Below, piece after piece: positions 8,000-16,484 of a stretch of DNA of 64,000 bases. The notes beneath the pieces are model-generated. The model was not told the DNA's origin. It saw only the letters and a program-made list of their open reading frames with translations, and did no database searches. The stretch is from Cytophagaceae bacterium (lineage in GTDB: Bacteria > Bacteroidota > Bacteroidia > Cytophagales > Spirosomataceae). Position 1 is the first letter of the stretch, and each line of letters begins with the position of its first letter. Location: positions 124,001-188,000 of the forward strand of contig SXXW01000025.1 of NCBI GenBank assembly GCA_005791165.1, read 5' to 3'. Both the position numbers and the translations under genes were made by a program.

Positions 8000-10623
8000 T
8001 AATTAAATCGTGCTAAAATCTCCTTAAGCGATTTTATTTTATTTTCTGTATCGGATAACTTTTGTTTTTCACGCTCAACCAAATCAGGTTTTGCATTTTG
8101 AACAAACTTTTCGTTGGCCAGTTTTGCTTCCACCGACTTTTTAAACCCTTCTAAATACACCAATTCCTTTTCAGATTCTTCTTTTAATTCATCCTGATTT
8201 TCCTCTTTTTGTAAGGGGACGAAAAATTGATCTGAGCGGACTACAAATGTCTGTGCCTCTGGATTCGCTTGGTCTGCATACACGATGGACTCTAAATTGG
8301 CCAATTTGGAAAGGATTGCTTTTAAATGATCATAGGATGAGCTATCGCCTGTCTTTATTTCTAGGGATAAGGCTAATTTTGGAGATAATTGCTTTGAATT
8401 TCTGATCTCCCTGATTTTCGTTACCACCTCAAAAACCGTATCAAACTGCTGAATTAAAGCAGCATTTACTTGCGTCGATTTCGGGAATGGCGCTTTACAT
8501 ATGCTTGTATTGGCTTCCCTTACATCGATCGCCTGCCATATTTCTTCCGTAATAAATGGCATATACGGATGAAGCAGTCTCATTAATTGGTCAAAAATTT
8601 GGAATGCATCCTTCAATGTATCCGCATGTATTGGGGTCTGATATGCCGGCTTAATGATCTCCAAGTACTTGCCACAAAAATCATCCCATACCAAATTATA
8701 AATACTTAAGAGCGCATCTGAAATTCTGAATTTGCTAAAATGATCCTGAACCTCTTCGATTGTTAAAGAAATCCGGGTTTCCAGCCATTCCGTGGCCAGC
8801 AAATGTTCAGGCAAGGATTTTCCTTCTATCACATCTAAGCCTTTTAAGAGTCGGAATGCATTCCAAATTTTGTTAGAAAAATTGCGGCCTTGCTCACAAA
8901 GTTTTTCGTCGAACAATAAATCATTTCCAGCGGGTGCTGAAAATAAAAGGCCGGACCGTACTCCATCGGCACCAAATCGTTCGATTAACTCTAATGGATC
9001 TGGGGAATTCCCTAGCGATTTGGACATTTTTCGACCTTGTTTATCCCGAACAATTCCTGTTAAATACACATTTTTAAAGGGTAACTCGCCCCTCCACTCA
9101 TAGCCTGCCATGATCATTCTCGCCACCCAGAAAAATAGAATATCGGGTCCCGTGACTAAATCATTGGTAGGATAGTAATAGTTAATCTCTTCATTATCAG
9201 GATTTTCTATTCCATCAAAAACGGAGATTGGCCATAGCCATGAAGAAAACCAAGTATCCAACACATCTGGATCTTGCGTTAAATCATCTTCCACTAACGC
9301 ATATAATTGATATTTATCTCGAGCAATTCTTAAAGCTTCCTTTTTATCTTTGGCGACGATCAATGTTCCGTCCTCCATGTAAAAGGCGGGAATTTGTTGG
9401 CCCCACCACAACTGCCTTGAGATACACCAATCGTGTACATTTTCCATCCAAGAGCGGTAGGTATTTTTAAACTTCGCCGGATGTAATTGTATGTCATCAT
9501 TCATGACATGCTCCAAAGCCGGTTTGGCCAAATCCTCCATTTTCAAAAACCACTGCAAGGATAGTTTGGGTTCGATCACCGCCCCGGTTCTTTCTGAGGT
9601 GCCAACGGTCGATTTATATTCGTCTGTTTTAACTAAAAATCCTTCCTCTGTCAATTGCTTGACGATTCTTTTTCGAGCTTCGAAACGATCTAGCCCAACA
9701 AATAAAACGGCTTTTTCATTTAATGTACCATCATCATTGAGCAAGTCAATCACAGGTAATTTATGTTTGATCCCTAACTCATAATCATTTAAATCATGTG
9801 CAGGAGTAACTTTTAAACAACCGGTACCAAAATCTAAACTCACATATTCATCCGCAATTATGCTTATTTCTCGATTAATTAAAGGGATGAATACTTTCTT
9901 TCCATGATACTTGATATAACGCTCATCTAAGGGATTAACGCAGATGGCCGCATCAGCCATAATCGTTTCAGGCCTTGTTGTGGCAATCGTTAAATGCCCC
10001 GATCCATCCACAAATGGATATTGAATGTGATATAATTTCGCTTGGACGTCTTTATGAATTACCTCTTCGTCCGAAACAGCTGTTTTTCCAGCCGGATCCC
10101 AATTGACCATTCGGACCCCTCTATAAATCAAGCCCTTATTATAAAGCCTAACAAAAGTGTCAATAACGGCTTGGTACAGAGAGGGCTCCATCGTAAACCG
10201 TGTCCTATCCCAGTCACACGAAGCCCCCAGTTTTTTCAATTGGTCTAAAATAATGCCCCCATATTTTTCTTTCCACTCAAATGCATGAGCCAAAAATTCT
10301 TCCCTAGAAATATCCTTTTTTTCAATGCCCTTTTCTTTTAGCATGGCAACTACCTTAGCCTCAGTGGCAATGGAAGCGTGGTCAGTTCCTGGTACCCAAC
10401 AAGCCTCTTTGCCTTCCATTCGCGCTTTTCTGATCAAAACGTCTTGGATAGTATTGTTGAGCATATGCCCCATATGCAAAACCCCAGTTACATTAGGCGG
10501 AGGAATAACAATGGTATATGCCTCTTTTTCAGGATGTGGCTTGGAAGAAAATAATTTATTTTCGAGCCAATAAGTATACCATTTTTGCTCTATTTCTTGG
10601 GGTGCGTATTTTTTGTCAATCAT
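7999..10623 (-). CDS. valS: Valyl-tRNA synthetase
   Basis: Class I aminoacyl-tRNA synthetase charging tRNA-Val with valine. The 874 residues contain the HIGH-type motif PPNVTGVLHMGHML (about residues 42-55), the editing domain with TTRPETIMAD, the KMSKS loop GRKMSKSLGNSPDP (about residues 530-543), an anticodon-binding domain and a C-terminal Lys/Glu-rich coiled coil typical of ValRS. The ATG at 10623 follows a minus-strand TATCTTTG element. It is the first gene of the run valS-gldB-ABC-fur and its stop codon overlaps the gldB start. Confidence 0.98.
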   Translation of the reverse strand: MIDKKYAPQEIEQKWYTYWLENKLFSSKPHPEKEAYTIVIPPPNVTGVLHMGHMLNNTIQDVLIRKARMEGKEACWVPGTDHASIATEAKVVAMLKEKGIEKKDISREEFLAHAFEWKEKYGGIILDQLKKLGASCDWDRTRFTMEPSLYQAVIDTFVRLYNKGLIYRGVRMVNWDPAGKTAVSDEEVIHKDVQAKLYHIQYPFVDGSGHLTIATTRPETIMADAAICVNPLDERYIKYHGKKVFIPLINREISIIADEYVSLDFGTGCLKVTPAHDLNDYELGIKHKLPVIDLLNDDGTLNEKAVLFVGLDRFEARKRIVKQLTEEGFLVKTDEYKSTVGTSERTGAVIEPKLSLQWFLKMEDLAKPALEHVMNDDIQLHPAKFKNTYRSWMENVHDWCISRQLWWGQQIPAFYMEDGTLIVAKDKKEALRIARDKYQLYALVEDDLTQDPDVLDTWFSSWLWPISVFDGIENPDNEEINYYYPTNDLVTGPDILFFWVARMIMAGYEWRGELPFKNVYLTGIVRDKQGRKMSKSLGNSPDPLELIERFGADGVRSGLLFSAPAGNDLLFDEKLCEQGRNFSNKIWNAFRLLKGLDVIEGKSLPEHLLATEWLETRISLTIEEVQDHFSKFRISDALLSIYNLVWDDFCGKYLEIIKPAYQTPIHADTLKDAFQIFDQLMRLLHPYMPFITEEIWQAIDVREANTSICKAPFPKSTQVNAALIQQFDTVFEVVTKIREIRNSKQLSPKLALSLEIKTGDSSSYDHLKAILSKLANLESIVYADQANPEAQTFVVRSDQFFVPLQKEENQDELKEESEKELVYLEGFKKSVEAKLANEKFVQNAKPDLVEREKQKLSDTENKIKSLKEILARFN

Positions 10624-10670
10624 AAAGAAAATTTAATCAGTTGATAGGGTATGGGCCAACCTATAGCCTA

Positions 10671-10678
10671 CAAAGATA
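10671..10678 (-). promoter_or_regulatory. Predicted -7 element of valS
   Basis: Read on the minus strand the eight bases are TATCTTTG, matching TAnnTTTG. The start of transcription would be near 10664, giving a leader of about 40 bases. A TTTG lies only 12 bases upstream (10691-10694), which is shorter than usual, so the -33 part is uncertain. Confidence 0.4.
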
Positions 10679-10746
10679 ATTGTTTTCAATCAAAGGAAGA
10701 GGTGGATTTTTAAAACAATTCCATGTAATTTCGGTTTTGGATTAAA

Positions 10747-11187
10747 ATGAAAATTATCGCAATAGTTATTTGGTTAGGTACTTTTTTGTCGATGGAAGCT
10801 TTTGCCTGGCTTACACATAAGTACATTATGCATGGCTTTATGTGGCGCTGGCATGAATCTCATCATGTGCATCACAAAAATGCCTTGGAAAAAAATGACC
10901 TTTTTTCGGTGGTTTTTGGAATAACATCGACCTTGACGATCATGATAGGAGCGGAAATTCCTCGCTTTTGGCCCTTAATTTGGATCGGCTTAGGAATTGC
11001 AACCTATGGAATATTTTATTTTATATTTCATGATATCATTGTACATCGCAGAATTAAAATAAAATACAAGGCGACAAGTAAATACATGAAGCGCATTATG
11101 AAGGCTCATTACGTACATCATGAGGTTCATACCAAAGAAGGAGCTGAGGCTTTTGGGTTTTTATATGCGCCTAAAAAATTCGAATAA
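10747..11187 (+). CDS. crtZ: Beta-carotene hydroxylase, CrtZ type
   Basis: A 146-residue membrane di-iron hydroxylase of the fatty-acid hydroxylase superfamily, predicted to add hydroxyl groups to the rings of beta-carotene to give zeaxanthin. The His clusters that bind iron are visible: HKYIMH, HESHHVHH, HDIIVHRR and HYVHHEVH. Four membrane segments separate them. Its length fits bacterial CrtZ. No other carotenoid gene is in the window, so substrate is inferred from the family. The gene abuts cysN stop to stop (TAATTA). Confidence 0.88.
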   Translation: MKIIAIVIWLGTFLSMEAFAWLTHKYIMHGFMWRWHESHHVHHKNALEKNDLFSVVFGITSTLTIMIGAEIPRFWPLIWIGLGIATYGIFYFIFHDIIVHRRIKIKYKATSKYMKRIMKAHYVHHEVHTKEGAEAFGFLYAPKKFE

Positions 11188-12438
11188 TTAATCGACGAAG
11201 CCTACGCCAACGGTCGAATTCGAAAATTCATCAATCAAGATGAAAGACCCATTGGATGGATTTTCGACATAAATATCAGCAGAAATGGCCTGTGCTGTTC
11301 GTAAGGAAATCTTCCCTATTTCATTCAAGTTTAATTGGCCTACTTCAGTGGTCGACGTTTGTTGGGTTACATCAAGTCGCTCGGTTATCTGAGTAATTTT
11401 TGCTTTAGTGGTATGTATGCCATGCTGTAAAAGATATGTTTTTCCCGCGCTTAGGGCTTGGTGGTCGAGCCAACAAACATGCGCCGAGAAATCTTTTAAG
11501 GATGGTACGTTGGTTTCTGAGGCTAGTACAATGGAATTTCCTCTTGAAATATCAATGTCATTCGAAAGGGTCATAACGATGGATTCCCCCGCAATGGCTT
11601 GATCTAATGAATTTTCAAATTTTTCAATCGTGGCAATGGTACTCGTTTGTCCCGTAGGTAAAACGCGAATTTCGTCGCCAACTTTAAAAGTTCCTGAACT
11701 TATTTTACCTGCATACCCCCTGTAATCATGGTAGGCTTCCGTCATGGGTCTAACGACAAATTGGACCGGAAAACGAGCCGGCGCTTGAGCTAATGTTTCG
11801 GCAAATTCAAATGTTTCTAATTCCTGTAATAATGTGTTTCCAGTGAACCATGTCATTTCATCGGCCTTCTTTGTAATGTTTTGACCAAATAAAGAAGAGA
11901 TAGGTAGATAAGAAACTATCTGGCCTTGGAAGGTAGTTTTGCGTACTAATTCGGATAATTTATCCTGTATTTCATTGAATTTTGATTCCTGATATTGAAC
12001 CAAATCCATCTTGTTCACACATATGATAACTTTAGGAATTCTCAATAAAGAAGCGATGGATAAATGCCTCGCTGTCTGCTCCACAATGCCTTGTCGGGCA
12101 TCCACTAAAATCAAGGAAACCTTTGCATTTGATGCTCCAGTCACCATATTTCTAGTATATTCTATATGACCAGGTGTATCTGCAATGATGTACTTTCTTG
12201 TTGGCGTAGAAAAATAAATATGTGCCACGTCAATCGTAATGCCTTGTTCTCTCTCAGCAATTAGGCCATCGGTCAATAGCGAAAGGTCTAAAAAATTTAA
12301 GCCTTTTCTTTTAGAGGCACTTTCAAGTGCTTCGATTTTATCTTTAGTAATCGAATTTGTCTCATACAATAAGCGGCCGATTAATGTACTTTTTCCATCA
12401 TCTACTGAACCTGCCGTTGCTATGCGTAAAATATCCAT
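11188..12438 (-). CDS. cysN: Sulfate adenylyltransferase subunit 1 (GTPase subunit)
   Basis: GTPase subunit of ATP sulfurylase that drives activation of sulfate to APS by GTP hydrolysis, working with CysD. The N-terminal GTPase has P-loop GSVDDGKST (residues 9-17), switch II ADTPGHIEYTRNM and NKMD, followed by two beta-barrel domains as in EF-Tu-like proteins. At 416 residues it lacks a fused APS kinase domain (CysC), in keeping with an APS-reducing CysH upstream that needs no PAPS. It follows cysD by seven bases and is last in the cysH-cysD-cysN operon. Confidence 0.95.
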   Translation of the reverse strand: MDILRIATAGSVDDGKSTLIGRLLYETNSITKDKIEALESASKRKGLNFLDLSLLTDGLIAEREQGITIDVAHIYFSTPTRKYIIADTPGHIEYTRNMVTGASNAKVSLILVDARQGIVEQTARHLSIASLLRIPKVIICVNKMDLVQYQESKFNEIQDKLSELVRKTTFQGQIVSYLPISSLFGQNITKKADEMTWFTGNTLLQELETFEFAETLAQAPARFPVQFVVRPMTEAYHDYRGYAGKISSGTFKVGDEIRVLPTGQTSTIATIEKFENSLDQAIAGESIVMTLSNDIDISRGNSIVLASETNVPSLKDFSAHVCWLDHQALSAGKTYLLQHGIHTTKAKITQITERLDVTQQTSTTEVGQLNLNEIGKISLRTAQAISADIYVENPSNGSFILIDEFSNSTVGVGFVD

Positions 12439-12445
12439 CTCTTAA

Positions 12446-13372
12446 TTAAAAATAACCTTGTTGTTTTCTTTTTTCCATCGCCGCTTCCGATCTTTTATCA
12501 TCGATCCGGGCCCCTCTCTCTGAAATTTCTGCAGATAAAATTTCTTCAATAATGACATCGATGTCTACTGCAGTAGAACTCACTGCTGCCGTACAAGTCA
12601 TATCACCCACCGTTCTAAAACGAACCGTAGTCTCAAATGGAATTTCATCCGCCTCTTTATTCAAGTGTTCTGAATCTGCCCAAAGCATCCCATCGCGTTG
12701 AATGACTTGTCGCTGATGAGCAAAATAGATGCTCGGGATTTCCATTTTTTCCTCTTTGATATAATTCCAAACATCCAATTCTGTCCAGTTGGAAATGGGG
12801 AAAACACGTACATTTTCGCCGACAGAAATACGACCGTTCAACATATCAAACAACTCAGGTCTTTGGCGCTTGGCGTCCCATTGGCCAAAATCATCTCGAA
12901 CCGAAAATATTCGTTCTTTTGCTCGAGCCTTTTCCTCATCACGTCTTGCGCCACCGATGCAGGCGTCAAATTTAAATTCCTCAATCGTATCAAGCAAAGT
13001 AACCGTCTGCAATACATTTCTAGACGCATATTTTCCGCTTTCCTCCTTAGCTTTTCCTTGATCTATGGAATCTTGAACATAGCGAACAATAAGCTCGGCC
13101 CCTGTTTCTTTGGCCAACCAATCCCTGAATTCAATCGTTTCTGGAAAATTATGTCCTGTGTCAATATGAACTAAAGGAAAAGGAATTTTTCCCGGAAAAA
13201 AAGCTTTCTGCGCTAAGCGTACCAATGTAATCGAATCTTTTCCACCCGAAAACAAAAGTGCTGGACGATCAAACTGAGCGGCCACTTCGCGCATGATGTA
13301 GATAGACTCATCCTCCAGTTCTCTTGGAAATTGACCTATTTTATCGTGGATGGCTGACATATTTTTACTCAT
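12446..13372 (-). CDS. cysD: Sulfate adenylyltransferase subunit 2
   Basis: Catalytic subunit of ATP sulfurylase, an adenine-nucleotide alpha-hydrolase-fold enzyme that forms adenosine 5'-phosphosulfate from ATP and sulfate. The PP-loop is SGGKDSITL near residue 43; other family stretches are HIDTGHNFPET, GGARRDEEKARAKERIFS and PISNWTELDVWNYI. The 308-residue length is normal. The ATG at 13372 is taken, but a second ATG four codons on (13360) is also possible. It starts ten bases after cysH and is followed by cysN after seven. Confidence 0.96.
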   Translation of the reverse strand: MSKNMSAIHDKIGQFPRELEDESIYIMREVAAQFDRPALLFSGGKDSITLVRLAQKAFFPGKIPFPLVHIDTGHNFPETIEFRDWLAKETGAELIVRYVQDSIDQGKAKEESGKYASRNVLQTVTLLDTIEEFKFDACIGGARRDEEKARAKERIFSVRDDFGQWDAKRQRPELFDMLNGRISVGENVRVFPISNWTELDVWNYIKEEKMEIPSIYFAHQRQVIQRDGMLWADSEHLNKEADEIPFETTVRFRTVGDMTCTAAVSSTAVDIDVIIEEILSAEISERGARIDDKRSEAAMEKRKQQGYF

Positions 13373-13382
13373 TTTTTAAATT

Positions 13383-14075
13383 TTAGGCATGTAATCCGCA
13401 CTCTTTTTGAGAATTTTCCCACCACCAGCGTCCCGCTCTTGGGTGTTCATCTGGCCCTATTGCTCTTGTACAGGGCGCACAACCAATCGAAATGAACCCT
13501 TTTTTGTGTAGAGGATTTTGTGGAATTTTATGCTCAGTCAAATAGGTATTCAATTTTTCTGTAGTCCAATCAATGATGGGATTAACCTTGATTAAATTCC
13601 TTGCCTCATCCCATTCTAAGATTGGCATATTGGCCCTATTTTCAGATTGTTCTGCACGCAATCCTGTAATCCAAATATTGACACCCTCCAGTGCTCTTGC
13701 TAATGGCTCCATTTTACGAATGAAGCAACACTCTTTTCTATTTTCAACGGAGGTATAAAACGAATTAAATCCCTTTTCACGAACTAAATTTTCAGTTTTA
13801 ATATGATTGGGAAAATAGGTAATTAAGTCGAGTTCGTATTTTTTTTTCGTCAGGTCCATCAACTCATAGCTTTCTTGAAATTGCCTTCCTGTGTCCAATG
13901 TAAAAATTTTAATGGGCAATTTTTGAGAGGCAATCGCATGGGTTATGGCTTGATCTTCTTGACCAAAAGAGCTTGAAAATGCAATGACATCCTTCGAATA
14001 GGTAGACGTTAAAAGACTTAATCGGTCTTCTAATGGCAAATTCATAAGGGAATTTCCTAAGGATTCGAGTTCCAT
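13383..14075 (-). CDS. cysH: Adenylyl-sulfate reductase (assimilatory, iron-sulfur type)
   Basis: Reduces activated sulfate to sulfite with thioredoxin. A PP-loop-like AFSSSFGQEDQ lies near residue 31. Both cysteine pairs of the iron-sulfur APS reductases are present, CC in RKECCFIRKMEPL and CAPC in IGCAPCTRAI, and the C-terminal catalytic motif is ECGLHA. The double Cys pairs argue for APS rather than PAPS as substrate, which agrees with absence of an APS kinase in the operon. The 230-residue protein is the first gene of cysH-cysD-cysN; a TATATTTG -7 element lies about 50 bases upstream. Confidence 0.94.
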   Translation of the reverse strand: MELESLGNSLMNLPLEDRLSLLTSTYSKDVIAFSSSFGQEDQAITHAIASQKLPIKIFTLDTGRQFQESYELMDLTKKKYELDLITYFPNHIKTENLVREKGFNSFYTSVENRKECCFIRKMEPLARALEGVNIWITGLRAEQSENRANMPILEWDEARNLIKVNPIIDWTTEKLNTYLTEHKIPQNPLHKKGFISIGCAPCTRAIGPDEHPRAGRWWWENSQKECGLHA

Positions 14076-14126
14076 TTTTTAAATTTTGACAAAAATACAT
14101 AATGTCTATTGAATAACTATACTAAG

Positions 14127-14134
14127 CAAATATA
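14127..14134 (-). promoter_or_regulatory. Predicted -7 element of the cysHDN operon
   Basis: On the minus strand the bases read TATATTTG, matching TAnnTTTG. The transcript would begin near 14120 with a leader of about 45 bases. No clear TTTG is found at the usual distance upstream, so only the -7 part is supported. No operator repeat was evident. Confidence 0.4.
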
Positions 14135-14193
14135 TTTTTTCGTTAATCACTTAATTTGAAAACTTTTGTAAATTGAAATGAGTTTAATAGCGC

Positions 14194-14889
14194 ATGAGAT
14201 CGGGATCAGAAATTTTATTGGAATCCACTAATTGGGAGCATGAAAATGATTTTTTAGATTTAAAAAATCTTAAAAATTTAGTTCGTCATGGAGAGGGTCA
14301 GCGACTTGAATTTAAGATGAAGGTTAAGTTTCCTGAGAAGATTATCAAGGAATTGGTAGCCTTTGCGAATACAGATGGAGGTCATTTATTTTTAGGGGTG
14401 TCAGATGAAGGCCAAATCGAAGGCCTTAAGTTTGCAGAAGAAGAACAATTCTTATTAGAGCGTGCGATTGAAAAATATTGCTTCCCAGCTTTTTCCTATA
14501 ACGCTTACCCTATTTCATTGGATAATGGTCGGACTGTTTTGGTCTATCAAGTATTTGAGAGTGTGGATAAACCGCACTTTGTCCAATTAAGCGCAGATTC
14601 CCAACCTCAGTGTTTTGTTCGGATTAAAGACAGAACTGTGCAGGCAAGTAAGGAAATGAAGCAGATATTGAGGCGTGAGAACCAAGAGGGAATTCAGTTT
14701 TCCTATGGAGATTCTGAGCGCTGGTTGATGGAATATTTACGAAATACCCCTACGATAACCTTAGAAGAATTTGCTTCTTTAAATAAATTACCCGTTTGGA
14801 TTGCTTCAAGGAAATTAGTTTTGTTAGTTTTGACACAAGTTTTAAAAATAATACCAGGAGAGTCTTTTGATCAATATTCACTGAGATGA
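14194..14889 (+). CDS. AlbA_2 (Schlafen-like) putative DNA/RNA-binding domain protein
   Basis: A 231-residue cytoplasmic protein. Residues about 30-150 match the AlbA_2 domain: EGQRLEFKMK, then IIKELVAFANTDGGHLFLGVSDEG (the hallmark acid-FANT-GG-GV pattern), then a strand-rich section ending in CFVRIKDRTVQASKEM. The last 60 residues resemble a small winged helix (TLEEFASLNKLPVWIASRKLVLLV). Such proteins are often described as transcriptional regulators, but function is generally unknown. The stop overlaps the start of the next gene in ATGA, implying translational coupling with the copper/haem lipoprotein, a partner I would not have predicted. Confidence 0.78.
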   Translation: MRSGSEILLESTNWEHENDFLDLKNLKNLVRHGEGQRLEFKMKVKFPEKIIKELVAFANTDGGHLFLGVSDEGQIEGLKFAEEEQFLLERAIEKYCFPAFSYNAYPISLDNGRTVLVYQVFESVDKPHFVQLSADSQPQCFVRIKDRTVQASKEMKQILRRENQEGIQFSYGDSERWLMEYLRNTPTITLEEFASLNKLPVWIASRKLVLLVLTQVLKIIPGESFDQYSLR

Positions 14890-16280
14890 AAAATACATTG
14901 CGTGTTCTTTTAGTCACCATGAGTTTATTTGCTTGCAGCAAATCAGCTGTTGATACGCCTGTAAGTCCCATTTCTCAGACTGCAACGATTAATTCCTTTG
15001 ACTTATTACAAGATAAATTATTAAGTCCTAGTTGCGCTACCTCGGGTTGCCATTTATCTGTTCAAGATGCCTCTTATGCTCAGCATGGATTAGTTTTGTC
15101 AAAGGGACTTGCTTACGGAAATTTAATTGGAACCACGCCCAAAAACTCGGTTGCTGTAACAAACAAATTACAAAGGGTCAAGAAATTTTCATCAGCCGAA
15201 AGCCTATTATTTCATAAATTAAATTGGGATTTAAGTCATCATGCAACTGCTAATTATGCAGCTCCTATGCCCTTGGGAGGAAAGCCTGTGAGTAAAGGCC
15301 AATTGGATTTCGTTCAAAAATGGATTGAAGCAGGTGCTCCAGATAAAGGTGAGGTGGTTGATGCCAAATTATTAGATGATACCACACCGAGTTTCACTGA
15401 GCCTTCTAATTTTTCAGCTTTGGACTCCCCGGTTAAAGAGGGAAAGACAGGATTTCAATTGAAAGTGGATCGCTTCATTGTCCCACCTAATTTTGAGCGT
15501 GAGATTTTTGTTCGTCGGGCTTTGAATAATACTGAACCCATTTTTATATCCCGGATTAAACTTAAATCCAGATCAAATAGCCATCATTTAGTTGTGTATG
15601 ATTTCAGATCAAAACTTCTTTTACCCAACATGGATGAAATTCGGGATTTGAGGAATCTGGATAATTCACTCAATATTGGTACGGTTTTTCAAATGTCAAA
15701 TCATATATTTTTAGGAGGTGGCACAGATCCAAATTCAGACTATACATTTCCAGAAGGTACTGCGTTAAAACTACCAGCAAATAGTTCGGTAGACCTAAAT
15801 CCACATTATTTTAACAAAACGAAGGATAACTTATATGGGGAGAATTATGTAAATCTATATACAGTCCCCGAATCACAGGTAAAAAATGTGGTCAGTATGA
15901 TTGATTTTAATAATTCAAGTTTCACACTTCCTCCAAATCAAACGACTGTTGTCACGAAAGACTTTTTTAATTTTGATGGCTTTGTGAAAGGCTCTGGTAA
16001 ATCGGTTATGATTGTATCGCTAACCTCGCATACACATGAAAGGGGAAAACTTTTCCAAATCAAGATTAAGGGAGGAGCTCGTGATGGGGAAGTTATTTAC
16101 GAAGACAACGATTGGGCTCATCCTAAAGTCATCAATTATGCAAAGCCAATTGCCTTGAAAGAAGGAGAAGGATTGACTTCTGTGGTTACCTATGTGAATA
16201 ATACCAATAAACCATTGGGCTTTGGATTGACTTCTGAAGATGAAATGAACATTATTTTCGGGTATTATTATATACAATAA
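14886..16280 (+). CDS. Lipoprotein with CX4CH motif and PHM-like copper monooxygenase domain
   Basis: A 464-residue lipoprotein: signal peptide with lipobox SLFAC at residue 17. Residues 45-150 form a cytochrome-c-like module with Cys50-ATSG-Cys55-His56 (CX4CH instead of CXXCH) and end in the usual QLDFVQKWIEAGAPDKG. Residues about 190-464 look like a copper type II, ascorbate-dependent monooxygenase: His233-His234 (NSHHLVVYDF), His307 (LNPHYF), His382-Thr-His384 (SHTHERGK) and Met454 (EDEMNII). These correspond to the CuH ligands (HH, H) and CuM ligands (HxH, M) of peptidylglycine hydroxylating monooxygenase, and the 72-residue spacing between the first His of HxH and Met equals that of the rat enzyme (H242, M314). 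The substrate is unknown. Exported location is inferred from the lipobox. Confidence 0.72.
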   Translation: MKNTLRVLLVTMSLFACSKSAVDTPVSPISQTATINSFDLLQDKLLSPSCATSGCHLSVQDASYAQHGLVLSKGLAYGNLIGTTPKNSVAVTNKLQRVKKFSSAESLLFHKLNWDLSHHATANYAAPMPLGGKPVSKGQLDFVQKWIEAGAPDKGEVVDAKLLDDTTPSFTEPSNFSALDSPVKEGKTGFQLKVDRFIVPPNFEREIFVRRALNNTEPIFISRIKLKSRSNSHHLVVYDFRSKLLLPNMDEIRDLRNLDNSLNIGTVFQMSNHIFLGGGTDPNSDYTFPEGTALKLPANSSVDLNPHYFNKTKDNLYGENYVNLYTVPESQVKNVVSMIDFNNSSFTLPPNQTTVVTKDFFNFDGFVKGSGKSVMIVSLTSHTHERGKLFQIKIKGGARDGEVIYEDNDWAHPKVINYAKPIALKEGEGLTSVVTYVNNTNKPLGFGLTSEDEMNIIFGYYYIQ

Positions 16281-16335
16281 ATTGCTGACCAGCAGCTACT
16301 TATCTCATCTCAATCAAGAAAAATTCAAAACCTTA

Positions 16336-16365
16336 TTTGATATATCAAAATTGAAGGTATATTTG
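16336..16365 (+). promoter_or_regulatory. Predicted promoter of kup
   Basis: TTTG at 16336-16339 and TATATTTG at 16358-16365 are separated by 18 bases, matching the Bacteroidota promoter pattern. Transcription would start near 16372, leaving a leader of roughly 110 bases before the kup ATG. The leader is AT-rich and I found no convincing riboswitch fold in it. Confidence 0.55.
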
Positions 16366-16484
16366 CCTCCGTTTCTTGAAATATTTAAATAAATAGACTC
16401 GAAATAGTACAATTTTTTGTAAAACTTGTATTCTAAACATATTAATTCCGATTTGAATAAAATTTTATTACCCTATCTTCTATA

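Noticed and set aside
8792-9103. 103-codon frame antisense to valS
   Set aside because: Shadow of conserved tRNA-synthetase coding sequence.
12698-13174. 158-codon frame antisense to cysD
   Set aside because: It lies wholly within a well-conserved gene and shows no domain; a shadow frame.
16281-16335. Possible terminator after the copper/haem lipoprotein (GCTG-AC-CAGC)
   Set aside because: Only a four-base stem without a U-tract.
16456-16469. 14-bp AT-only palindrome in the kup leader
   Set aside because: Composed only of A and T in AT-rich DNA; easily due to chance and too weak to fold.
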